In this document: piece after piece, positions 1 through 5,406 of the stretch | Layout: each line of letters begins with the position of its first letter | Position numbering within the stretch: the first letter of the stretch is position 1 | Origin: Chloroflexota bacterium | GTDB lineage: Bacteria; Chloroflexota; Dehalococcoidia; SHYM01 | NCBI GenBank assembly: GCA_016199375.1 | Contig: JACQGV010000225.1 | Coordinates: 1-5,406, forward strand | Direction: 5' to 3' | Length of the DNA: 5,406 nt | The notes under the pieces: model-generated | Seen by the model: only the letters and a program-made list of their open reading frames with translations | Told to the model about the DNA's origin: nothing | Database searches by the model: none | Translations under genes and position numbers: made by a program

Positions 1-359
1 CCTTCGGCAAGGGCTCGGTCAACATCGTGCGGGAGCTCTCCGACGGGGGCGCCCTCTACGTCACCTACGGCCGCTGGCTCACCCCGGCCCGCCACCAGAT
101 TGAAGGGAAGGGGCTCACGCCTGATATCGAAGTCCCGCGCACCCCCGGGACCTTGGAGAAAGAGGGGCAACTGGTCCTGAGCGTGAAGGAGCGGCTGGAC
201 AATCTGGACCGCCTCACTGAAGGCAACCTGCGGGCCCTGGTCCAGGACTTGCAGGACATAGTGGACGGCCGGCTGCGCGCCCTCCAGGAGAGCCAGCAGC
301 GGGAGCTCCCCGACGCCCAGCTCCAGCGGGCCCTCGAATACCTGCGAGCCGGGAAGTGA
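1..359 (+). CDS. C-terminal part of S41 family C-terminal processing protease (CtpA/Tsp-like), 5' end outside window
   Basis: The reading frame is open from the left edge (first full codon at base 3) to TGA at 357-359, so only about 118 C-terminal residues are present. The first residues read FGKGSVN. This matches the S41 block FGKGxVQ, whose Lys is the catalytic base of the Ser/Lys dyad (Lys455 in E. coli Tsp), so that Lys is codon 9-11. The catalytic Ser and the PDZ domain would lie upstream. The next block is also typical of the family: a TPARHQIEGKGLTPDIEV stretch corresponding to the usual 'TP.G..I.G.GI.PD..V'. A charged, probably helical tail rich in Leu, Glu, Gln and Arg follows. Family members are usually exported proteases that trim or degrade proteins from their C-termini, but no signal peptide can be judged here. 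The GTG at 27 is an internal Val, not a start. A tandem hairpin region follows the stop. The family call is firm; the exact subfamily and substrate are not determinable. Confidence 0.9.
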   Translation, partial: FGKGSVNIVRELSDGGALYVTYGRWLTPARHQIEGKGLTPDIEVPRTPGTLEKEGQLVLSVKERLDNLDRLTEGNLRALVQDLQDIVDGRLRALQESQQRELPDAQLQRALEYLRAGK

Positions 360-375
360 CGGGGGCCGGAACCCT

Positions 376-392
376 GAGGGGTGCGGTCCCTC
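376..392 (+). other. Small GC hairpin downstream of the protease gene
   Basis: A 5-bp inverted repeat, GAGGG / CCCTC, encloses a 7-nt loop. It begins 17 nt after the protease stop codon, just before a larger hairpin. It has no T-run. It may contribute to transcript 3'-end formation or mRNA stability, but short GC stems arise easily in DNA this GC-rich. Confidence 0.3.
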
Positions 393-416
393 CACGTTGG
401 CTAGCCCAACGGTGGG
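391..416 (+). terminator. Hairpin between protease and nuoE-like gene, possible terminator lacking a T-run
   Basis: CGTTGG (395-400) and CCAACG (406-411) pair perfectly around the 5-nt loop CTAGC. With one bulged G at 412 the stem extends by CCA/TGG, plus a possible T-G wobble at its base. The structure sits 32 nt after the protease stop and upstream of the next gene, a suitable place for a terminator. No U-tract follows, since the downstream bases are G-rich. It is therefore either a U-less terminator or processing signal, or an operator-like palindrome (GGCTAGCC at its centre is self-complementary). The inverted repeat is seen directly; its role is inferred. Confidence 0.4.
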
Positions 417-421
417 TGGTG

Positions 422-430
422 TGGTAAACT
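422..430 (+). promoter_or_regulatory. Possible extended -10 promoter element for the nuoE-like operon
   Basis: TGGTAAACT fits an extended -10 (TGn followed by TAAACT, compared with TATAAT), about 50 nt before the GTG start of the NuoE-like gene. No convincing -35 hexamer sits 16-18 nt upstream. The nearest candidate, TTGGCT at 397-402, is 22 nt away and lies inside the hairpin. The element follows a run of short G tracts (411-424). This is a weak call supported mainly by position in the only non-coding stretch before the operon. Confidence 0.25.
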
Positions 431-478
431 GGCTCGTGCGAAAAATCACGAATCCCGACAGCGAGGGCTGCGGCATCC

Positions 479-991
479 GTGTCTAGACCTTCCCCAATCG
501 AGCGACCCGGCGCCGCCGTGGACACTGCGGGGCTAGCCGCTTCCCTGAGCCAGTACCGGGGCCAGCGGGGCGCCGCGGTCCCTGCTTTGGAAGCGGTACA
601 GGCCAGGTACGGCTACGTCCCCTACCAGGCGCTGGTAGTGGTGGCCGAGACCCTGGGGGTGTTGCCGGCGGAGGTCTTCGGGGTCGCCAGCTTTTACGAG
701 GAGTTTCGCTTCGCACCTCCCGGCGCCCATGTTATCGCCGTCTGTACCGGCACCTCCTGCCACCTGGCGGGGGCGCAGCAGCTACTGGCGGCCCTGGAGG
801 GGGAGCTAGGGATAAAGACGGGCCAGACCACGGCGGATGGCCAGTTCACCCTGACCCAGGTGTCTTGCCCAGGGCCCTGCGCCATCGGGCCGGTCCTGAT
901 GATGGACGGCGAGCCCCAGGCCCGCGTGACGCCGGACGCAGCCCGCCGGATGCTGGCGACCTTGCGGTCTGCGCGGTCCGCGCAGGGTTGA
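479..991 (+). CDS. nuoE: NuoE-like thioredoxin-fold [2Fe-2S] subunit (NADH dehydrogenase 24 kDa / FdhC / HoxE type)
   Basis: This 170-residue protein has the full NuoE signature. A helical N-terminal part (about residues 20-75) contains QARYGYVP and VASFYEEF, matching the family's Q...GYL and V.TFY..F blocks. A thioredoxin-like domain follows with [2Fe-2S] ligands C89-x4-C94 (CTGTSC) and C130-x3-C134 (CPGPC, where most homologues have CLGxC). NuoE-type subunits pass electrons between a NuoF-type flavin/NAD subunit and a NuoG-type iron-sulfur protein, or act in analogous formate dehydrogenase and hydrogenase complexes in the cytoplasm. GTG at 479 is the first possible start after an in-frame TAA at 425-427. 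GAGGG at 463-467 lies 11 nt upstream, a rather long gap. GTG at 518 is an alternative start that would shorten the N-terminus by 13 residues without touching the domain. The stop lies 5 nt before the NuoG-like ATG, so co-transcription is very likely. No NuoF gene intervenes, so nuoE is a family-level name only. Confidence 0.88.
   Translation: MSRPSPIERPGAAVDTAGLAASLSQYRGQRGAAVPALEAVQARYGYVPYQALVVVAETLGVLPAEVFGVASFYEEFRFAPPGAHVIAVCTGTSCHLAGAQQLLAALEGELGIKTGQTTADGQFTLTQVSCPGPCAIGPVLMMDGEPQARVTPDAARRMLATLRSARSAQG
984..987 (+). promoter_or_regulatory. Ribosome binding site deciding the NuoG-like start
   Basis: AGGG lies 9 nt before ATG 997, inside the end of the preceding gene. A second G-rich match, GAGGG at 990-994, overlaps the stop codon but is only 2 nt from the ATG, too close to be ideal. 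The frame stays open upstream to 865. Those 44 extra codons overlap the preceding gene and encode an Arg/Pro-rich stretch typical of an out-of-frame shadow, whereas MADEIAVTIDGK starts exactly where the ferredoxin fold should. ATG 997 is therefore preferred. Confidence 0.55.
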
Positions 992-996
992 GGGCG

Positions 997-3837
997 ATGG
1001 CCGACGAGATCGCCGTAACCATAGATGGCAAGCCGCTCCGGGCCCGCCGCGGGATGACGGTGTACGAGGTGGCCCGGGAGAACAACCTCTACATCCCGAC
1101 CCTGTGCTGGGACCCCACCCTGAAGCCCTTCGGCGCCTGCCGGATGTGCCTGGTCCAGATCGAAGGCCAGCGGGGCTTCCCGGCCTCCTGCACCACCCCC
1201 GCGGCGGACGGGATGGTGATCCGCACGAACACCCCGGAGGTGGACCAGCTCCACCACGACAACCTGGAGCTGCTCGTCGCCGAGCATCCCCACGGCTGCC
1301 TCCACTGCCACCGCCGCAAGCACTGTGGCCCCTTCGACATCTGCCTGCGGGACGTCGGTGTCACTGACCGCTGCGTCGTCTGCCCCAAAGACAAGCAGTG
1401 CGAGCTCCAGAGGACCTGTGAGGACGTGGGCCTGCATCTGCGCCGCCCCCTGAAAGAGGACCGTGCCCTGGAGGCAGCGGTCTGGGAGGTCCGGCCGGTC
1501 TCCCTCTACCGCCAGTTGGAGGCCGAGCGCCAGGACCCGCTCTTTGGCCGGGACTACAACCTGTGCATCGTCTGCGGCCGCTGCGTGCGGGCCTGCGATG
1601 AACAGCGCGGCATCTCCTGCATCAGCCTCGTGCACCGGGACAGGGGCACCATCATCGGCACCGCCTTCAACCTGCCCCTGAACCAGTCCGGGTGCGAGTT
1701 CTGCGGCGCCTGCATAGACGCCTGCCCCACCGGGGCCATCATGGAGTTCTCCGCCATGTCCCAGGGCAAGGCGGAGCGCTCCGCGACTACCATCTGCCCT
1801 CACTGCCCGGTGGGCTGCCAGCTAAGGCTCGACATCCGCGGCCAGGAGGAGGCCGCGCCGGTGCCCGGTCTGATGCAAGGGCGCGACCGGGGCCATCCCG
1901 CCCGGGGCGAGGACCAGATCATCCGCTCCAGCCCCACCCTGACGGGCCCGGCCAACATGGGCGAAGCCTGCCACCGGGGCAAGTTCGGGCTGGGCTACGT
2001 CAGCTCCCCGCAGCGGCTCACCCGGCCCCTGCTCCGCAAGGACGGGCAACTGGTGGAGAGCACGTGGTTCGAGGCCTTGGACTATCTCGCCCTGGAGCTG
2101 GCCAAGCACCGGGGCGAGGCTTTCGGGGCCGTCGGCTCGGCCCGGGCCACCAACGAGGCCAACTACCTGCTGCAAAAGTTCGCCCGCACCATCATGGCCT
2201 CCAACAATGTGGACCACCCCGGCCGCCAGAGCTACGCCGCCCTCATGGAGGGCCTGGACGAGGCCCTGGGCCTGCCCGGCAGCACCAACCCAACCCAGGA
2301 GCTACAGAGAGCCGCCATGGCCCTGGTCCTGGGGGCCGACGTGATGCAGGTGCAGCCCGTCGTCGGGGTCCAGTTGAAGCGGGCCGCCATGCTCAATGGC
2401 GCCAAGCTGGTCGTGGTCAGCCCGGTGCAGAGCGAGCTCTCCCGCTACGCCGCCCTCTGGCTGCGCAACCGGCCGGGCACCGAAGGCGTCGTGGCCGCCG
2501 GGCTGCTCCGGGCCATCCTCGACGAGGGGCTGGCAGGGGACGCGGCAGCCCTAGCCCAGCGCCTGGAGGGGGTGCCGGAGCTGCTGGCCTCCCTGGCCGC
2601 CTTCGACGCGGCGTCCGTGGAGCGGACCAGCGGCGTCTCCCGCGACTCGCTCGTCCAGGCGGCGCGGCTGTACGCCCAGTCGCCGGCCTCCGCCATCGTC
2701 TACTGCGTCGGCAGCGCCCACCGCTCCCAGGCGCCCAGCGATCTGCAGGCGCTGACGGACCTGGCCTTGGTGACCGGCCAGCTTGGCAGGCCCTCCACCG
2801 GGGTGTACGCCCTGGCCGACCTCACGAACCTCCAGGGGGCCTACGATATGGGGATGGCGCCCGACCGCCTGCCCGGCGGTCGCGCGGTGGCGAACCCCGC
2901 CGGCCGCTTCGCTGTGGAGCAGGTCTGGGGACACCATCTGCCCACGCGCCCCGGCCTGGGGCTGCCCGGCATGCTCGCGGCGGGCACCCAGGGGCGCCTG
3001 AAGGCCCTCTACGTCCTCGGCGAAGACCTGGTAGAGGAGGCGCCCGACCCCGGCGCAGTGACAGCAGCCCTGAGCAAGCTCTCCCTCCTGATAGTCCAGG
3101 ACTCCACCCTCACCTCCACCGCCAAGCTGGCCCACGTGGTGTTGCCCGCCGCCACCTTCGCCGAGAGCGACGGGACCTTCACCAACGGGGAGCGCCGGGT
3201 GCAGCGCCTGAACCAGGTGGTGGCGCCCCGCGGCCAGAGCCGGCCCGACTGGTGGATCATCTGTCAGCTCGCCCAGGAGCTGGAGGGACGGGGGTTCGCC
3301 TTCCGCCATGCTAGCCAGGTCCTGCAAGAGATCGCTATGACGACGCCCCCCTATGGCGGCATCTCCTGGGAGCGCCTGGAACAGCAGGGCCTCCAGTGGC
3401 CCTGCCCGTCCCCCGACCATCCGGGGACGCCCATCCTGCACCAGGGGCAGGTGGCCCGAGGGAAGGGCAAGCTGGCCCCTATTGCGCTCCTCACTCCTCC
3501 CACGCCCGATAGCCGCTTCCCCTTCGTCCTGACCACAGCGGCGCGTGCCCTGGAGCAGTTCCAGCTTCCCGCCGGCACCAAGTGGTTCGACGCCAGGCCA
3601 CTGCCGGAGTGGGTCGAGCTGCACCCCCAGGACGCCGCCCGCCTGGGCCTGGCCTCCGATGACCCGGTGCGCGTCGTCTCGCCGACGGGGCAGGTCACCG
3701 CCAGGGCGAAGGTCAGCGATGGCATCAGCCCCGGGGTGGTGGGCCTGACCTTCCACCAGGAGCGCAGCGCCGCCCGGCTGCTGGGCGGCAGGGGCGCCAC
3801 CGCGGTCCGCCTGGAGAAGGCGACGGCGGCTGGCTAG
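997..3837 (+). CDS. nuoG: NuoG / formate dehydrogenase alpha-like multi-Fe-S molybdopterin-fold protein, catalytic residues replaced
   Basis: This 946-residue protein has no Tat or other signal and is presumably cytoplasmic. Domains in order are as follows. Residues 1-80 are a [2Fe-2S] ferredoxin-type domain (C37, C48, C51, C65). Residues 97-110 are the His-Cys 4Fe-4S motif H97-x3-C101-x2-C104-x5-C110. A second C-x2-C-x5-C follows at C126/C129/C135, with C116 and C141 nearby. Two ferredoxin 4Fe-4S motifs come next (C190/193/196/200 and C233/236/239/243). The molybdopterin oxidoreductase 4Fe-4S motif is C267/C270/C274/C325. The molybdopterin fold spans about 340-770, with ATNEANYLLQKFAR and NLQGAYDMG matching formate dehydrogenase closely. 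The dinucleotide-binding C-terminal domain is about 840-940. Against E. coli FdhF, Sec140, His141 and Arg333 align with S412, Y413 and A607. Lys44 aligns with R327, and the DPR motif is SPV at 475-477. Formate oxidation is therefore unlikely, and an electron-transfer role as in NuoG is inferred. Stop TAG is at 3835-3837. Confidence 0.85.
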   Translation: MADEIAVTIDGKPLRARRGMTVYEVARENNLYIPTLCWDPTLKPFGACRMCLVQIEGQRGFPASCTTPAADGMVIRTNTPEVDQLHHDNLELLVAEHPHGCLHCHRRKHCGPFDICLRDVGVTDRCVVCPKDKQCELQRTCEDVGLHLRRPLKEDRALEAAVWEVRPVSLYRQLEAERQDPLFGRDYNLCIVCGRCVRACDEQRGISCISLVHRDRGTIIGTAFNLPLNQSGCEFCGACIDACPTGAIMEFSAMSQGKAERSATTICPHCPVGCQLRLDIRGQEEAAPVPGLMQGRDRGHPARGEDQIIRSSPTLTGPANMGEACHRGKFGLGYVSSPQRLTRPLLRKDGQLVESTWFEALDYLALELAKHRGEAFGAVGSARATNEANYLLQKFARTIMASNNVDHPGRQSYAALMEGLDEALGLPGSTNPTQELQRAAMALVLGADVMQVQPVVGVQLKRAAMLNGAKLVVVSPVQSELSRYAALWLRNRPGTEGVVAAGLLRAILDEGLAGDAAALAQRLEGVPELLASLAAFDAASVERTSGVSRDSLVQAARLYAQSPASAIVYCVGSAHRSQAPSDLQALTDLALVTGQLGRPSTGVYALADLTNLQGAYDMGMAPDRLPGGRAVANPAGRFAVEQVWGHHLPTRPGLGLPGMLAAGTQGRLKALYVLGEDLVEEAPDPGAVTAALSKLSLLIVQDSTLTSTAKLAHVVLPAATFAESDGTFTNGERRVQRLNQVVAPRGQSRPDWWIICQLAQELEGRGFAFRHASQVLQEIAMTTPPYGGISWERLEQQGLQWPCPSPDHPGTPILHQGQVARGKGKLAPIALLTPPTPDSRFPFVLTTAARALEQFQLPAGTKWFDARPLPEWVELHPQDAARLGLASDDPVRVVSPTGQVTARAKVSDGISPGVVGLTFHQERSAARLLGGRGATAVRLEKATAAG

Positions 3838-3882
3838 GGCCGGGCCCCCTCGGGACGAGACCTCGGGCCAGTCCTGCGGCCG
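3838..3882. other. Intergenic spacer after the NuoG-like gene
   Basis: This GC-rich spacer separates the NuoG-like stop from the purE promoter. It contains CCTCGGG twice (3848-3854 and 3861-3867), a short CTCG/CGAG stem around GGA, and GGCCG/CGGCC arms at 3838-3842 and 3877-3881. None is followed by a T-run, so no terminator can be asserted. Confidence 0.35.
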
Positions 3883-3911
3883 TTGCCTTCACTGGGAGCT
3901 CACGCTAAGAT
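3883..3911 (+). promoter_or_regulatory. Sigma-70-type promoter for purE-purB
   Basis: A -35-like TTGCCT (3883-3888) and a -10-like TAAGAT (3906-3911) are separated by exactly 17 nt. Each hexamer matches four of six consensus bases, including the TTG and the TA...AT positions. In this GC-rich context, an AT-richer patch with ideal spacing 37 nt before the purE ATG is good evidence. Transcription would start near 3918, leaving a leader of about 30 nt. This promoter would separate purE-purB from the upstream redox operon. Confidence 0.6.
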
Positions 3912-3912
3912 A

Positions 3913-3935
3913 GCGAGGCGCCCGGAGCGAGGCGC
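3913..3935 (+). repeat. 9-bp direct repeat in the purE leader
   Basis: GCGAGGCGC occurs at 3913-3921 and again at 3927-3935, a 14-bp period with CCGGA between the copies. It lies between the -10 hexamer and the ribosome binding site. It could be a regulator site around the transcription start, or chance in GC-rich DNA. The repeat is exact; any function is inference. Confidence 0.5.
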
Positions 3936-3942
3936 AGAGGAG
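3936..3942 (+). promoter_or_regulatory. Strong ribosome binding site of purE
   Basis: AGAGGAG, a near-ideal Shine-Dalgarno sequence, lies 5 nt before ATG 3948. It fixes the purE start and is the clearest ribosome binding site in the window. Confidence 0.75.
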
Positions 3943-3947
3943 CGACG

Positions 3948-4406
3948 ATGCCCCTGGTCGGCGTGGTGATGGGCTCCAAGTCCGACGAGGCCCTGGTGAA
4001 GCCGACGCTGGAGGCCCTGGAGCAGATGGGAATCTCCTACGAATGCCGGGCCCTCTCGGCCCACCGCGCCCCTGACGCCGTGCGGGAGTACGCCCGCACC
4101 GCCGCCGAGCGCGGCCTGGAGGTGCTCATCGCCGCCGCTGGGGGCGCGGCCCATCTGCCGGGGGCCATCGCTGCCCACACCCTGCTGCCTGTCATCGGCG
4201 TCCCGCTGGCCACCAGCGAGCTGAAGGGCGTGGATGCCCTCTATGCCACGGTCCAGATGCCGCCTGGTGTCCCGGTGGCGTGCGTGGCCGTGGGCGCCTG
4301 GGGCGCCCGCAACGCCGCCTACCTGGCGGCGGCGATCCTGGGGCTCAAGCACCCGGAGGTGGCGCGGGCCTATGCCAGCTTCCGCCAGCAGCTTAGCCAG
4401 GTGTGA
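3948..4406 (+). CDS. purE: N5-carboxyaminoimidazole ribonucleotide mutase (PurE, class I)
   Basis: PurE interconverts N5-CAIR and 4-carboxyaminoimidazole ribonucleotide (CAIR) in de novo purine synthesis in the cytoplasm. The 152-residue length is usual for a stand-alone bacterial PurE (about 160). Visible motifs are the phosphate-binding GSKSD (residues 9-13) and SAHRAP (37-42), with H39 matching the catalytic His45 of the E. coli enzyme. AGGAAHLPG (64-72) and VQMPPGVPV (102-110) follow, then the C-terminal helix GARNAAYLAAAIL. All expected active-site blocks are present, and the class I (mutase) type is inferred from these signatures. The gene starts behind a strong ribosome binding site, and its stop lies 3 nt before the purB ATG, so the two are co-transcribed and probably translationally coupled. 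The partner purK (N5-CAIR synthase) is not adjacent and must be elsewhere if a class I route is used. Confidence 0.97.
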   Translation: MPLVGVVMGSKSDEALVKPTLEALEQMGISYECRALSAHRAPDAVREYARTAAERGLEVLIAAAGGAAHLPGAIAAHTLLPVIGVPLATSELKGVDALYATVQMPPGVPVACVAVGAWGARNAAYLAAAILGLKHPEVARAYASFRQQLSQV

Positions 4407-4409
4407 AGG

Positions 4410-5406
4410 ATGATCCCCCGCTACGCCCGGCCCCAGATGGCGCGGGCCTGGTCCGACGAGCACAAGTACGACCTCTGGCTGAAGGTGGAGCTGGCCGCCT
4501 GTGAGGCCTGGGCTGACCTGGGGACCATCCCCCAGGCCGATATGGCCAAGCTGCGCCGGGCCACCGTAGACCAGGCCCGCATCGAGCGGGCCTTCCAGGT
4601 CACGAAACACGATGTCACCGCCTTCCTGCAGGCCGTGGCCGAGGGCCTGGGCCCGGAGGGCCGCTTCATCCACCTGGGCCTGACCTCCAGCGATGTCATG
4701 GATACGGCCCTGGCGCTCCAGATGGCGGAGGCGGCGGGGCTGCTGGAGGAGGGAGTCGCCCATCTGCGGGCAGCGGTGGAGCGGCTGGCCCTTCAGCACA
4801 AAGACACCCTCATGATGGGCCGCACTCACGGGGTCCACGCCGAGCCCATCACCTTGGGGCTGAAGCTGGCCGTCTGGGCCGACGAGCTGCGGCGCCAGCA
4901 GCGGCGGCTCGCCGAGGCCAAGGCAACGGTGGCGGTGGGCAAGCTCTCCGGGCCCGTGGGGAGCCACGCCAGCGTGCCACCGGCGGTGGAGGAGGGTGCC
5001 TGCCGGCGCCTCGGGCTGGCGGTGGACCCCGCCTCCAGCCAGATCATCCAGCGGGACCGCCACGCCCACTTCGTCACGACCCTGGCCCTCATCGGCGCGT
5101 CACTGGAGAAGTTCGCCACCGAGGTCCGCGGCCTCCAGCGCACCGAGGTCCGCGAGGTGGAGGAGCCCTTCGAGGAGGGGCAGACCGGCTCCAGCGCCAT
5201 GCCCCACAAACGCAACCCGGAGCTCAGCGAGCGGGTGTGCGGACTGTCCCGTCTCCTGCGCGGCTTCGCCCAGACGGCCCTGGAGAACGTGGCCCTCTGG
5301 CACGAGCGTGACATCAGCCACTCCTCCGCCGAGCGCGTCGTCCTGCCTGACGCCTGCCTCGCCCTGGACTACATGCTGGCGACGTTCACCCACGTCCTGG
5401 AGGGGC
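4410..5406 (+). CDS. purB: Adenylosuccinate lyase (PurB), 3' end outside window
   Basis: PurB is a cytoplasmic homotetrameric lyase of the fumarase/aspartase superfamily. It releases fumarate from SAICAR and from adenylosuccinate in purine synthesis. The open frame runs from ATG 4410 to the right edge, giving 332 complete codons. About 100 C-terminal residues are missing compared with the usual length near 430. The start MIPRYARPQMARAWSDEHKY is the classic PurB N-terminus. TKHDVTAF (65-72, H67) and TSSD (92-95) are present, as is GRTHGVHAEP (137-146), whose H140 corresponds to the catalytic acid. The superfamily signature GSSAMPHKRNP spans 260-270, with the mobile-loop catalytic Ser in GSS. 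WHERDISHSSAER (297-309) also matches. No frameshift or key substitution is seen. The gene follows purE by 3 nt. The GAAGG next to the ATG is too close to be an ideal ribosome binding site, so CAGG at 4398-4401 or coupling to purE translation probably serves. Confidence 0.97.
   Translation, partial: MIPRYARPQMARAWSDEHKYDLWLKVELAACEAWADLGTIPQADMAKLRRATVDQARIERAFQVTKHDVTAFLQAVAEGLGPEGRFIHLGLTSSDVMDTALALQMAEAAGLLEEGVAHLRAAVERLALQHKDTLMMGRTHGVHAEPITLGLKLAVWADELRRQQRRLAEAKATVAVGKLSGPVGSHASVPPAVEEGACRRLGLAVDPASSQIIQRDRHAHFVTTLALIGASLEKFATEVRGLQRTEVREVEEPFEEGQTGSSAMPHKRNPELSERVCGLSRLLRGFAQTALENVALWHERDISHSSAERVVLPDACLALDYMLATFTHVLEG

Noticed and set aside
865..996. 44-codon upstream extension of the NuoG-like frame
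   Set aside because: It overlaps the conserved C-terminal half of the NuoE-like gene, has shadow-like Arg/Pro/Ala composition, and precedes the proper ferredoxin-fold start at ATG 997.
694..1803. Long open frame on the - strand (369 codons) opposite the nuoE-like and nuoG-like genes
   Set aside because: The + strand there encodes clear conserved Fe-S domains. The antisense translation is low-complexity (Ala, Gly, Val, Asp), has no recognisable motif, and arises from GC-rich third positions.
2230..2235. Possible selenocysteine (in-frame TGA) at the formate dehydrogenase active-site position
   Set aside because: The codon is AGC (Ser) followed by TAC (Tyr). There is no TGA and no need to invoke recoding.
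1692..3314. 540-codon open frame on the + strand in another frame inside the NuoG-like gene
   Set aside because: Its translation is dominated by Arg, Pro, Gly and Ala, the typical out-of-frame product of GC-rich coding DNA. The NuoG-like frame there matches molybdopterin oxidoreductase blocks throughout.
2551..3756. 401-codon antisense open frame
   Set aside because: It lies wholly inside the NuoG-like gene, with low-complexity Gly/Ala/Leu/Gln composition and no domain signature.
3838..3882. Rho-independent terminator after the NuoG-like gene
   Set aside because: Only short GC stems and a direct repeat are visible, with no stable stem followed by a T-run.
3900..5069. 389-codon antisense open frame spanning purE and purB
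   Set aside because: It is opposite two unmistakable purine genes and crosses their junction and the purE promoter. Its composition is His/Gly/Arg-rich shadow-like.

Overview
This is GC-rich bacterial DNA in which third codon positions are overwhelmingly G or C. All five supported genes lie on the + strand. The gene set is a C-terminal-processing protease end, NuoE/NuoG-type redox subunits, and purE-purB. It suggests a high-GC bacterium, and a Chloroflexota/Dehalococcoidia-like lineage is my guess. That guess rests only on overall protein flavour and base composition, so no taxon can be asserted.

Layout: (1) bases 1-359 are the 3' end of an S41 (CtpA/Tsp family) protease gene. (2) Bases 360-478 are intergenic, with two GC-rich hairpins, a short G-tract cluster and a possible extended -10. 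(3) Bases 479-3837 hold a two-gene redox operon: a NuoE-like thioredoxin-fold [2Fe-2S] protein, then after 5 nt a 946-residue NuoG/formate-dehydrogenase-alpha-like multi-iron-sulfur protein. (4) Bases 3838-3947 are intergenic and carry the best promoter in the window, a 9-bp direct repeat in the leader and a strong ribosome binding site. (5) Bases 3948-5406 hold purE, then after 3 nt purB, which runs off the right edge.

The purine genes are ordinary. PurE interconverts N5-CAIR and CAIR, and PurB acts at the later SAICAR and adenylosuccinate steps, so the pair forms the start of a purine operon.

The redox pair deserves attention. The large subunit keeps the whole formate-dehydrogenase-like architecture: a [2Fe-2S] domain, a His-Cys 4Fe-4S motif, two ferredoxin 4Fe-4S motifs, a molybdopterin-oxidoreductase 4Fe-4S motif, the molybdopterin fold and the C-terminal dinucleotide-binding domain. 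However, the positions matching the catalytic Sec/Cys, His and Arg of formate dehydrogenase are Ser, Tyr and Ala, and other cofactor-contact motifs are altered. It also carries a second C-x2-C-x5-C motif inserted beside the His-Cys cluster, giving nine possible ligands where four are usual. No NuoF (FMN/NAD-binding) gene lies between the two subunits, where one is commonly found. The most economical reading is a catalytically dead, electron-wire type NuoG-like protein paired with a NuoE-like protein. Its electron donor and acceptor are not shown here.
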